This document shows, in pieces, positions 1-5,555 of a stretch of 5,555 nt of DNA. Below the pieces are notes generated by a model, which was given only the letters and a program-made list of their open reading frames with translations, was not told the DNA's origin and did not search any database. The stretch is taken from assembly GCA_026986885.1 (NCBI GenBank), contig JALSNT010000025.1, forward strand, positions 1 to 5,555, in the 5' to 3' direction. The DNA comes from Desulfobulbaceae bacterium. Its GTDB lineage: Bacteria > Desulfobacterota > Desulfobulbia > Desulfobulbales > Desulfobulbaceae. Numbering within the stretch: the first letter of the stretch is position 1; the number at the start of each line of letters is the position of its first letter. The position numbers and the translations under genes were made by a program.

Positions 1-1040
1 GGCGCCTGGATACGGACGCCGGCTGTCCTGTTTTCAAAGGTTAATTCCAGTTCCCCGCCATATCGCGACACATCCGTGGAGGTGCCGCCCATATCAAAAC
101 CGATCACCGGCCGACCAGTCTCCCGGTTATAGCTGGTCAGGCCGTAACCGACCACGCCTCCCGCCGGGCCGGAAAGAATTGCCCGACTGCCGGTAAACCC
201 GTCGGCTGCGGAAAGACCGCCGTCCGATTGCATAAAAAGCAAATTCGTCCCTTGAAGATTCCCGATAAACCCTCGCCTGAAACTTGTCAGATACTCTCTT
301 ATGTGCGGGGTCAGGTAACCATCCACCATGGTCGTGTCGCCGCGAGGCACCATCTTGACCGTGGGCATAACCTTGGAGGAAAGAGAAACCTGGGTAAATC
401 CCAGTTCTCCAGCCAGTTTGCCCACCATCTCTTCATGTCCAGGGTATCCATAGGCGTGAAGAAAAACTACGGCCAGACCGGTGATGCCCCGATCCAAAAG
501 GGTCAGCAGTCGAGATCGCAATCGATCAGTATCGGGACGGGTACAAATGACAAACTCCTCGCCGGTTGTGCCGGTGACAATGGTCAAATCCTTCCTGTTT
601 TCTCCCTTTTGCAGCAGACGAACCCGCTCGTCTACCTCAACCACCTCCTCATAGAGCAATTCCGGTTTGCTGATTCTGAGATCAAAAAGATCGGGCCTTT
701 CCTGGGAACCGATTTGCAGGATATCACCAAATCCTCTGGTGGTAACCAGGGCGGTGCGGGCGCCATGTCGTTCAAGCAGGGCATTGGTGGCCACTGTAGT
801 TCCCATACGAATCCATTCAATTCGAGAGGCATCAACCAGGCCATCTTTTTCCGCTATCCCATGGGCGGCCAGAATCCGCCGGATCCCTTCCCTGGGCGCA
901 TCCTCATAGTTAGCCGGATCCTCGGAAAGCAGCTTAACGACGGCAAAGCCCGGTTCGCCGGGAATCTCGGCATAGACATCGGTAAAGGTGCCGCCGCGAT
1001 CTATGGAAAAACGAAAGTCTTTTTTACTTATTTGCTTCAT
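1..1040 (-). CDS. 5-oxoprolinase (ATP-hydrolysing), N-terminal part, cut by the left window edge
   Basis: The enzyme opens the 5-oxo-L-proline (pyroglutamate) ring to glutamate using ATP, in the cytoplasm. I translated the minus strand from the ATG at 1040-1038 and found 346 codons without a stop to the window edge. Visible motifs are the N-terminal nucleotide-binding loop DRGGTFTDV (residues 14-22), [15 protein letters not shown] (about 87-101), [12 protein letters not shown] (about 128-139), [10 protein letters not shown] (290-299) and the second ATPase-fold loop [14 protein letters not shown] (314-327). From memory, the match to animal and bacterial fused 5-oxoprolinases (about 1,200-1,290 residues, HyuA and HyuB parts in one chain) is close throughout, closer than to stand-alone hydantoinase HyuA (about 690 residues). 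The rest of the gene, including any HyuB part, lies to the left. An AGG lies five bases upstream of the start as a modest ribosome site. It is divergent from the exported-protein gene at 1333. Family is certain; the exact substrate is very likely but unproven, since hydantoinases and acetone carboxylases share the fold. Confidence 0.92.
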   Translation of the reverse strand, partial: MKQISKKDFRFSIDRGGTFTDVYAEIPGEPGFAVVKLLSEDPANYEDAPREGIRRILAAHGIAEKDGLVDASRIEWIRMGTTVATNALLERHGARTALVTTRGFGDILQIGSQERPDLFDLRISKPELLYEEVVEVDERVRLLQKGENRKDLTIVTGTTGEEFVICTRPDTDRLRSRLLTLLDRGITGLAVVFLHAYGYPGHEEMVGKLAGELGFTQVSLSSKVMPTVKMVPRGDTTMVDGYLTPHIREYLTSFRRGFIGNLQGTNLLFMQSDGGLSAADGFTGSRAILSGPAGGVVGYGLTSYNRETGRPVIGFDMGGTSTDVSRYGGELELTFENRTAGVRIQA

Positions 1041-1095
1041 CGTACCTGATATCAACAGAGTATACCTCAACGACCGAGTAGCGCCCGGCAATGAG

Positions 1096-1160
1096 TACAA
1101 AAAAACCGACAGCGCTCATAACGGACCTAAAAACAGCGCATTAACCCTTTACAAAAAAAC
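1096..1160. repeat. Pair of 11-bp direct repeats TACAAAAAAAC with a second imperfect repeat between them
   Basis: TACAAAAAAAC occurs exactly at 1096-1106 and again at 1150-1160, 54 bases apart start to start. Between them ACAGCGCTCATAAC (1109-1122) is imperfectly repeated as ACAGCGCATTAAC (1133-1145). The copies sit in the divergent promoter region, so they could be paired sites for a DNA-binding protein or A-tract bending elements. A-runs recur by chance in AT-rich spacers, so significance is uncertain. Confidence 0.3.
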
Positions 1161-1176
1161 GAAAATAACATATCTT
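1148..1176 (+). promoter_or_regulatory. Candidate sigma-70 promoter for the exported protein / OmpA-like pair
   Basis: TTTACA at 1148-1153 (five of six to the -35 consensus) is followed after exactly 17 bases by TATCTT at 1171-1176 (four of six to the -10 consensus). Transcription would begin near 1183, giving a leader of about 150 bases before the start at 1333. The -35 element overlaps the second TACAAAAAAAC repeat. This rests on pattern matching only; the -10 element is weak. Confidence 0.35.
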
Positions 1177-1179
1177 TCA

Positions 1180-1202
1180 AGTTGTCATTTGCCTCATCAA
1201 CT
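1180..1202. promoter_or_regulatory. Possible operator dyad AGTTG-N13-CAACT
   Basis: AGTTG at 1180-1184 and CAACT at 1198-1202 are perfect inverted half-sites around a 13-base spacer, lying at the expected start point of the candidate promoter at 1148-1176. A second small palindrome, ATGATATCAT, lies at 1214-1223. Such dyads could bind a dimeric regulator of either divergent gene, but half-sites this short also arise by chance, and no regulator gene is in the window. Confidence 0.25.
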
Positions 1203-1319
1203 GTTCAATGAAAATGATATCATGGATCCGCACCGCAAAATCATCCTTCCTGCCTCTTTTTACTGTACAGGACCGACCTGGACCACGCATGATACTTCTT
1301 TTCTTTTTTTACAATGTTT

Positions 1320-1325
1320 AAGGAG
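1320..1325 (+). promoter_or_regulatory. Strong ribosome binding site fixing the start at 1333
   Basis: AAGGAG lies seven bases before the ATG at 1333. It decides the start of the exported-protein gene over the far-upstream in-frame ATG at 988, because translation from 1333 begins directly with a signal peptide. Confidence 0.8.
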
Positions 1326-1332
1326 AAACAAC

Positions 1333-1896
1333 ATGAAAAATTACGGTATGCTGCTCATCATCATGTCAACTCTTTTTCTCTGGTCCGGAACCCTCACGGC
1401 CGGCCAGGTCATTGACGACCAGTTCGGCCCGGACGGCACCAAAGTGGAACTGGTCAAGGCCAAGGTTCGCAACGGGGTGCTTACCCTGGCCGTACGCTAT
1501 ATTCATCCCTGGGAACTGACCACGGCAGAGCAAAGGGAAAAATTTGAAAATTCAACGACGAATCAGATGTACCAGTTGAAAAACAGGAGCATACCCATCA
1601 AGTTCAAGGTCGGCAGTGTGTTTTATGTCGCTGACGGCAAAAAATACCATGTCCTCAAGGACAAGGAGGGTAACTGGCTGGCCTCGCCGGTGGCGGGCGA
1701 TTATATCGCCGGCCCGGCGGACAGGGATGTGCTGCGGAAGATGAAGAAGAAAAACCGGATTCCGGCCCTGTTTTTAAGCGATAATCACCCCATCCAGATC
1801 CTCTGGTTCAAGTTCCCGGCCCCGCCCGAGGGAGTAAACGAGATCGAATTTCAGATCCCGGAAGTTACCCCCTTTGACGTGGAAATCAAACGATGA
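1333..1896 (+). CDS. Exported protein of unknown function, 187 residues, paired with the OmpA-like gene
   Basis: I do not recognise a named family with confidence. Residues 1-23 are a typical Sec signal peptide: a short basic N-end (MKNYG), a hydrophobic core from about 6 to 17, and cleavage expected after LTA (21-23). The mature part of about 164 residues alternates short beta-like stretches (KVELVKAKV 37-45, GVLTLAVRYI 48-57, SIPIKFKVGSVFYV 86-99, KYHVLKD 104-110) and ends in ILWFKFPAPPEGVNEIEFQIP (156-176) and VTPFDVEIKR (178-187). This resembles secreted immunoglobulin-like (DUF4352/telokin-type) beta-sandwich domains, which I offer as a fold guess only. There are no cysteines. It probably acts in the periplasm or outer envelope. 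Its stop overlaps the start of the OmpA-like gene in ATGA, so the two are almost certainly co-translated and may work together. Confidence 0.85.
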   Translation: MKNYGMLLIIMSTLFLWSGTLTAGQVIDDQFGPDGTKVELVKAKVRNGVLTLAVRYIHPWELTTAEQREKFENSTTNQMYQLKNRSIPIKFKVGSVFYVADGKKYHVLKDKEGNWLASPVAGDYIAGPADRDVLRKMKKKNRIPALFLSDNHPIQILWFKFPAPPEGVNEIEFQIPEVTPFDVEIKR

Positions 1897-2801
1897 AGCG
1901 GGCCGCATACCTGTTTTTTTTCCAGGGGTTGCTGCTCTGTTTTTCCGTCCCGGGGCACTGTGCTGCGGCAACAGCAGACGGGGCCGATAAGACCCGTGCC
2001 GGGACAGACGCCGTCATTCAGGATGCCGGAACACGGGCCGGACAGGTGGCCGACGATGCGCAGGCGCAGGTACGGCAGGTTCTGCAGGATATCCACACGC
2101 AGGTAAAATCAATCCGAGATAATATCCCCTCTCCAGTAAAACGTAACATAAGCGATACCCGTCCCCCCGGCCCGCAGACAATAGCTGCCCCTGATCCCTA
2201 TGATTCACAGGAGGCCCAGCAAAAGGCCGAGGCAGCCCTTTTGCGGACCGGACCCACCGGCCCGAACATCATTGGCATCACTTCCTCAACCTCTGAAATC
2301 ATCCCTGCGCTCACGCAAGTGCAGAAAATGGGCAGCGACCTCTCCATGGAAAAAGAAAAGGTGGCGGCCGGAATCATCCCGATTGAGCAGGCCCTGGCCG
2401 ATCTTGATGCCCGGGTCACCCCCACCGCCATTGTCGTCAGCCTGAAAGACAGCGTTCTTTTTGATTTCGACAAGGCGGTCATCAAAGAGCAGGCAGCCGC
2501 CACTCTAACGAGGGTGGCGGCAATCATACGGGAAAAAGGAACGGGTACGGTGCTGATAGAAGGGCATACCGATTCCAGGGGCAGTGAAGCCTATAACCAG
2601 AGGCTTTCGGAAAAACGGGCCGCAGCTGTCCGGACCTGGCTTGTCCGGCAGGGAGGTATTGCTGGCAAGCGATTGCAGACACGGGGTTATGGAGAAAGCA
2701 GACCGGTCGCCCCCAACACCAAAGAGGACGGCAGTGACAATCCGGAAGGCCGGGCCCTGAACCGCCGGGTGGTTATCCGGATTTCCACAGGCAACCCCTG
2801 A
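1893..2801 (+). CDS. Exported protein with C-terminal OmpA-like peptidoglycan-binding domain
   Basis: The 302-residue product starts with a signal peptide (hydrophobic 5-19; cleavage probably near A24-A26). It carries no eight-strand OmpA barrel. Residues about 27-76 are Ala/Gln/Asp-rich and probably helical, followed by a Pro-rich linker (about 80-103) and a second helical stretch (about 104-172). The OmpA-like domain spans about 178-298: the strand VLFDFDKAVI (188-197), GHTDSRGSEAYNQRLSEKRA (224-243), RGYGESRPV (264-272) and the final NRRVVI (290-295). D227 and R242, 15 residues apart, match the Asp/Arg pair that grips diaminopimelate in OmpA-family domains, so peptidoglycan binding is expected. 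The protein probably tethers an envelope component to the wall. No good ribosome site precedes the ATG, which overlaps the upstream stop by four bases, suggesting translational coupling to the 187-residue exported protein. Confidence 0.93.
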   Translation: MKRAAYLFFFQGLLLCFSVPGHCAAATADGADKTRAGTDAVIQDAGTRAGQVADDAQAQVRQVLQDIHTQVKSIRDNIPSPVKRNISDTRPPGPQTIAAPDPYDSQEAQQKAEAALLRTGPTGPNIIGITSSTSEIIPALTQVQKMGSDLSMEKEKVAAGIIPIEQALADLDARVTPTAIVVSLKDSVLFDFDKAVIKEQAAATLTRVAAIIREKGTGTVLIEGHTDSRGSEAYNQRLSEKRAAAVRTWLVRQGGIAGKRLQTRGYGESRPVAPNTKEDGSDNPEGRALNRRVVIRISTGNP

Positions 2802-2958
2802 AAAGATTACGACTCCAGAGAAGAATTATCCCTGCGCCGCAGGCCGATTCCGGCAATGTAACGGGAATGTGACTTTTTCCTAAAAAAACAGAGACATTGC
2901 GCCGATAAAGAGGTACAGATATATTTTTTGTTATCCTTCACTCAACGGACGGAGCGAA
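2802..2958. other. Spacer between the OmpA-like and PilZ genes
   Basis: The 157 bases contain a short hairpin, CCTGC-GCC-GCAGG at 2831-2843, which lacks a following T-run and so is not a convincing intrinsic terminator. The second half is AT-rich and holds a promoter candidate. No gene is visible. Confidence 0.6.
2897..2925 (+). promoter_or_regulatory. Candidate promoter for the PilZ-VanY gene pair
   Basis: TATATT at 2920-2925 matches the -10 consensus at five of six positions. A weak -35 candidate, TTGCGC at 2897-2902, lies exactly 17 bases upstream. The predicted start point near 2932 would give a leader of roughly 27 bases. The weak -35 element might mean an activator is needed, or that this pair is partly read through from the OmpA-like gene. 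Confidence 0.35.
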
Positions 2959-3342
2959 ATGGCAACCATAGAACAGGAACGACGAACTTCAGCCCGCATT
3001 CCTGCGGACACCCTGCAGCAGATCTCGCTGGAAGACGACAGAGCAATTGATGTCACAGTGGCGGCGGCCGAAGGCACCTATGAACGAACCGCCTCCCTGC
3101 GTGACATCCACAGCAGCGGCATGTGCTTTCTCATGACCGATCATATCCTCAAAGAAGACGACATCATCCATATCGATACCATACTGGGTGATTTCGCCTT
3201 TGCAAGCGACGCCATTGTCCGCTGGACCATGGGCAGTTATGTGGGCGTGGAATTTTTCGACAGCCGTGCCCGCAATGCCGCGCTGCTGGCTGAACTGTAT
3301 ACGGAAAAACTGCTGCGCTATCTTGATGAACCGGAACACTGA
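2959..3342 (+). CDS. Single-domain PilZ protein (probable cyclic-di-GMP receptor)
   Basis: The 127-residue cytoplasmic protein has no signal peptide or membrane segment and is about the size of a lone PilZ domain. It shows the N-terminal arginine motif RRTSAR (8-13, giving R9-x3-R13) and the second PilZ motif as DIHSSG (49-54), then VRWTMGSYVGVEF (87-99), the usual closing strands of the domain. The family binds cyclic-di-GMP and passes the signal to partner proteins controlling motility, polysaccharide export or envelope traits. Unusually, the canonical serine of D/N-x-S-x-x-G is His51 here, with serines at 52 and 53, so binding could be weakened or altered. The helical C-terminal tail (about 103-124) may contact a partner. 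GGAG at 2951-2954 supports the start. Its last 17 bases overlap the VanY-type gene, so the two are probably co-expressed. Confidence 0.88.
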   Translation: MATIEQERRTSARIPADTLQQISLEDDRAIDVTVAAAEGTYERTASLRDIHSSGMCFLMTDHILKEDDIIHIDTILGDFAFASDAIVRWTMGSYVGVEFFDSRARNAALLAELYTEKLLRYLDEPEH

Positions 3343-3943
3343 TACCCATGCAGCCGTTCTCCTTTTCTTCCTGATCACAACCCTCTGGCTGCCTGGACTT
3401 TCCTTTGCCCGGGCTCCCGACTCCACCACTGAAGAAACGGTCACCATTGACGGAATAAAGTATCCGGTTCCGGCCCCATGGATGGGCCATAAAATAGAGG
3501 GTCCATCGTGGCTCTCTGTTCCGCCCCTTGTCCCGGTTCCCAGAAAATTTGTTGAAAACAACGGAAAAGTCTATCTCCTCCCCAAAGCCAAAAATAGTTT
3601 TGTCGCCATGGCCGAACAGGCGGAACTGGATGGCATCCACCTCGTTATAGATTCAGCGTATCGCAGTGCTCATTACCAGAGAAAGGTCTATCAACGCCAG
3701 ATAAAAGCCGGCAAAACTTTTGCGCAGGTGGCCCGCTATGTCGCTCCACCCGGCTACTCCGAGCACATACTCGGATTGGCTGTTGATTTTTCTCCCAGTG
3801 ACTGGCGTTTTGCAAAAACTCCCGCCTATGCCTGGCTGAAACAACACGCCGCCCAATTCGGCTTTCGGGAAACATATCCGGAATCCAGGCCGGACCACAA
3901 CCCCTGGGAACCATCCCACTGGCGCTACATCGGCGACAACTGA
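3326..3943 (+). CDS. Exported VanY-type D-alanyl-D-alanine carboxypeptidase (peptidase M15B)
   Basis: The enzyme is expected to be a zinc metallopeptidase trimming the terminal D-alanine of peptidoglycan stem peptides in the periplasm. The chosen ATG gives 205 residues beginning with a signal peptide (hydrophobic about 9-24, cleavage after SFA at 26-28). The next in-frame ATG (3482) would delete it. The catalytic domain covers about 85-203: DSAYRSAHYQ (109-118), the zinc motif SEHILGLAVD (145-154, ligands H147 and D154) and EPSHWRYIG (195-203), with E195 as the expected catalytic base and H198 as the third zinc ligand. The usual Trp of EPWH is Ser197, a small departure. All catalytic residues are present, so it looks active. 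No Shine-Dalgarno sequence precedes the start, which lies inside the end of the PilZ gene in another frame; translation is probably coupled. Glycopeptide resistance is unlikely, as no vanHAX-like genes are present; general wall remodelling is more likely. Confidence 0.9.
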   Translation: MNRNTDTHAAVLLFFLITTLWLPGLSFARAPDSTTEETVTIDGIKYPVPAPWMGHKIEGPSWLSVPPLVPVPRKFVENNGKVYLLPKAKNSFVAMAEQAELDGIHLVIDSAYRSAHYQRKVYQRQIKAGKTFAQVARYVAPPGYSEHILGLAVDFSPSDWRFAKTPAYAWLKQHAAQFGFRETYPESRPDHNPWEPSHWRYIGDN

Positions 3944-3950
3944 ACAAGAA

Positions 3951-4721
3951 TCAACGTCTCTTCTTCCGCATCTGTTCCAGAACCTGGACAAGCCGCCCGA
4001 CCAGGTGTTCATGGTAGGCCCGCCCCTTCTCAGCCGTTGCCAGGGTCGGGCGGCCGGTTATGGTATCTCCGCTGTCATCGGCAATTTTGCTCATATCTTC
4101 CAGGGTGGCCGGCACATAACAGAGGCTGTCCCGGGAATCTGCCGGATCCACATGGTACAGATCCCGCTCTCCGGCAGCATTATCCCGAGCTTTATCAAGA
4201 TCAACAAGCTGGGGAAAGCAATGTAACATATGGGAAATCTCGATCTCCTCGCCATGGCCGATGGCGTCTGAAAAACCGGTAAACTCTTTACTCATCCAGG
4301 CCGGATCAAACAGGGCCACCCGAACCTTCAGCTCCCGCTGCGCCCGTTCGGCACATATCTGCATCCAGGGGATATTTACCAGCCGATGCCCGTTCACCAT
4401 CAAAAAATGAGCAAAGCCATGAACGGCAAGAGAGCTGATGATGTCAAAAAACAGTTCAATCAGCACCTCGGCCCGAATGGATATAGTTCCCGGCCGCACC
4501 AGATGATGGGGGCTCCAACCGGTCCAGACAGGCGGAGCAACCAGTACACCGCTCCGGTTCCCTGCGTCTTCTGCAAGGGCCATGGCCACATAAGTATCGG
4601 TGCCCAGGGGCGCAAAGCGGCCATGCTGCTCAATACTTCCCACCGGAAGAATAATGCGATCATCGTGCTGGAGATACTCGGCAACCTGCGACCAGGTCAG
4701 TTCCTGCAGTAAAACACTCAT
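3951..4721 (-). CDS. Creatininase-family amidohydrolase
   Basis: The 256-residue protein has about the usual family length. These metal-dependent enzymes hydrolyse cyclic or linear amides (creatinine, formamidopyrimidines, peptide maturation by MftE); the substrate here cannot be told from sequence. Motifs: PVGSIEQHG (26-34) with metal ligands E31 and H33, PLGTDT (38-43) with D42, HHLVRPGTIS (72-81), VNGHRLVN (109-116) with H112, and GHGEEIEISH (155-164) with E161. The NGH motif lacks both the GGN form common in the family and the YEN form of true creatininase, whose Glu is a metal ligand, so calling it creatininase would be wrong. There is no signal peptide. The start is supported by AGGAG at 4731-4727, which overlaps the stop codon of the upstream TRAP permease gene. 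With only eight bases between them, the two genes form an operon, suggesting the enzyme acts on an imported compound or its product. Confidence 0.9.
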   Translation of the reverse strand: MSVLLQELTWSQVAEYLQHDDRIILPVGSIEQHGRFAPLGTDTYVAMALAEDAGNRSGVLVAPPVWTGWSPHHLVRPGTISIRAEVLIELFFDIISSLAVHGFAHFLMVNGHRLVNIPWMQICAERAQRELKVRVALFDPAWMSKEFTGFSDAIGHGEEIEISHMLHCFPQLVDLDKARDNAAGERDLYHVDPADSRDSLCYVPATLEDMSKIADDSGDTITGRPTLATAEKGRAYHEHLVGRLVQVLEQMRKKRR

Positions 4722-4729
4722 ATGCGCTC

Positions 4730-5555
4730 CTAGGAAGAACTCATCAGATGGGGTAAAAACAGGGCGATCTGCGGAAAAACCGTTAAAATCACGGTTGTCA
4801 ACAGCATGAGAAAGAAAAACGGCAGGGCATAACGGGCGATTCTGGTGATCGGTTCATCGGTCAACCCCTGGATTACAAAGAGATTAAACCCAACCGGCGG
4901 CGTGATCTGACTGACCTCAACCATCAAAATCAGATAGATGCCGAACCAGATCGGATCAAAACCGGCGGCCGTAACCATGGGCAGGGCAATCGGCAGGGTC
5001 ATCAAAACTATGGAGAAACCATCCAGCAGGCAACCAAGCAGGATATACACCCCTCCAAGCAGCAGCATGAGCAGATATGGGGAAAGCTGCAGATCCAGAA
5101 TAGCGCCGGTAAGGGCCGCCGGGATACCCAGGAATCCCATGACCCTGGACAAGAAACCAGCACCCATGACAATGAGCATAATCATGCAGTTGGTCTTAAC
5201 CGCGCTTTGGAGACAGGTAAACAGTATTTTCCCATCCATCTGCCGGTTAATAAAGGCAAAAAGCGTGGCGCCGAATACACCCAGGGCCGCCGCCTCGGTC
5301 GGCGTTGCCACCCCGGCATAAATGGAACCCAACACCAGGACGATCAGAAGAAAGGTCGGGACCAGATCTTTTATGGAGGAGAACCGTTCCGACCAGCTGT
5401 AGCTCTCCTGCAGACGGGGGGCGATCTCCGGGTTGCGGATACCACGATAAATAATATAGGAGGCGTAGACAGAGGCCAGCAGCAGACCGGGCAGAATACC
5501 GGCCATGAACATCTTGCCGATGGACACCTCGGCCATGATGGCATAAACGATCATG
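4730..5555 (-). CDS. TRAP transporter large permease subunit (DctM type), C-terminal part, cut by the right window edge
   Basis: This is the main transmembrane subunit of a tripartite ATP-independent periplasmic transporter, which takes up organic acids with sodium or proton co-transport together with a periplasmic binding protein and a small permease (DctQ). About 274 of a usual 425-430 residues are visible. The ATG at 5554 aligns with an internal methionine of the family (the PMIVYxxxxxxSIGKLFxAGIxPG region), so the true start lies beyond the window. Family signatures counted from that Met: GVATPTEAAALGVFGA (81-96) and ITPPVGFNLFVIQG (217-230). Hydrophobic segments lie near 17-36, 63-81, 86-103, 123-140, 143-175, 180-196, 202-214 and 242-268. 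The gene ends in TAG at 4732-4730, just before the creatininase-family gene. The binding protein and DctQ are expected further upstream on the minus strand. The substrate is unknown. Confidence 0.95.
   Translation of the reverse strand, partial: MIVYAIMAEVSIGKMFMAGILPGLLLASVYASYIIYRGIRNPEIAPRLQESYSWSERFSSIKDLVPTFLLIVLVLGSIYAGVATPTEAAALGVFGATLFAFINRQMDGKILFTCLQSAVKTNCMIMLIVMGAGFLSRVMGFLGIPAALTGAILDLQLSPYLLMLLLGGVYILLGCLLDGFSIVLMTLPIALPMVTAAGFDPIWFGIYLILMVEVSQITPPVGFNLFVIQGLTDEPITRIARYALPFFFLMLLTTVILTVFPQIALFLPHLMSSS

Larger units (their letters stand above)
1041..1332. other. Divergent AT-rich intergenic region
   Basis: These 292 bases separate the start of the minus-strand 5-oxoprolinase gene from the plus-strand exported-protein gene. 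The region is clearly richer in A/T than the flanking genes and holds several A-runs and a T-run just before 1310. A plus-strand reading frame stays open through it in frame with the gene at 1333, but its translation looks random, and the real start is set by a strong ribosome site and a signal peptide. It must carry promoters for both directions. One plus-strand candidate is listed separately. For the minus strand only a TATACT-like -10 element at 1064-1059 was found, without a convincing -35 element. No RNA gene or transposon remnant was recognised. Confidence 0.7.

Noticed and set aside
228..1049. Plus-strand reading frame of 273 codons
   Set aside because: It lies opposite the 5-oxoprolinase gene, whose 346 minus-strand codons match the family end to end. 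The plus-strand translation has no recognisable motif.
1298..1311. T-rich run before the gene at 1333 as an intrinsic terminator or a TACAAT -10 element
   Set aside because: The only stem upstream is four base pairs (CAGG/CCTG near 1268-1280) and is separated from the T-run. TACAAT at 1310-1315 has no -35 partner and is too close to the ribosome site.
988..1332. In-frame upstream extension of the exported-protein gene (115 extra codons)
   Set aside because: The extension overlaps the start of the oxoprolinase gene, then crosses AT-rich spacer with random-looking translation. A strong ribosome site and a signal peptide put the start at 1333.
1950..1970. Possible lipoprotein cysteine (C23) in the OmpA-like protein
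   Set aside because: The residues before it are Pro-Gly-His; His at the -1 position does not fit a lipobox, so cleavage by the ordinary signal peptidase is more likely.
2831..2843. Hairpin CCTGC-GCC-GCAGG as a terminator for the OmpA-like gene
   Set aside because: The stem is only five base pairs and no T-run follows directly.
3188..3325. Upstream extension of the VanY-type gene from the ATG at 3188
   Set aside because: It is an out-of-frame reading of the PilZ gene and would bury the signal peptide inside the protein. The ATG at 3326 puts the signal peptide at the N-terminus.
2989..3640. Minus-strand reading frames of 190 and 158 codons
   Set aside because: They run across both the PilZ and VanY-type genes on the opposite strand and show no family motif.
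4386..4712. Plus-strand reading frame of 108 codons, and another at 4005-4226
   Set aside because: Both lie opposite the well-supported creatininase-family gene and have no recognisable content.
4938..5321. Plus-strand reading frame of 127 codons
   Set aside because: It is the antisense shadow of the TRAP permease gene.

Overview
The window looks like ordinary chromosome from a Gram-negative, proteobacteria-like organism. Exported proteins, an OmpA-type peptidoglycan-binding protein, a PilZ protein and a TRAP transporter permease all point that way. A member of the Desulfobacterota (formerly Deltaproteobacteria) is my best guess from the overall feel of the proteins, but this cannot be settled from the sequence alone. 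I see no insertion sequence, phage gene, CRISPR array, tRNA or rRNA.

Layout. (1) Positions 1-1040, minus strand: the N-terminal 346 residues of an ATP-dependent 5-oxoprolinase (hydantoinase A / oxoprolinase family), cut by the left edge. Its long plus-strand reading frame is a shadow. (2) Positions 1041-1332: an AT-rich divergent intergenic region with a candidate promoter and small repeats. (3) Positions 1333-2801, plus strand: a small exported protein of unrecognised function, overlapping by ATGA an exported protein with a C-terminal OmpA-like domain. (4) Positions 2802-2958: a spacer with a candidate promoter. (5) Positions 2959-3943, plus strand: a single-domain PilZ protein whose 3' end overlaps an exported VanY-type D,D-carboxypeptidase (peptidase M15B). 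(6) Positions 3951-5555, minus strand: a creatininase-family amidohydrolase preceded by the C-terminal part of a TRAP transporter large permease (DctM), which is cut by the right edge.

How the genes fit together. The plus-strand genes form a cell-envelope block: peptidoglycan anchoring (OmpA-like), peptidoglycan trimming (VanY) and probable cyclic-di-GMP sensing (PilZ). The minus-strand genes flanking it on both sides look like a catabolic set: uptake of a small organic acid by TRAP, then hydrolysis of cyclic amides by the creatininase-family enzyme and 5-oxoprolinase. The envelope block may therefore sit inside what was once a single catabolic cluster; that is an inference. No clearly new system is visible. 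The most interesting points are the PilZ-VanY coupling, the altered PilZ motif, and the atypical metal-site motifs in the creatininase-family protein.
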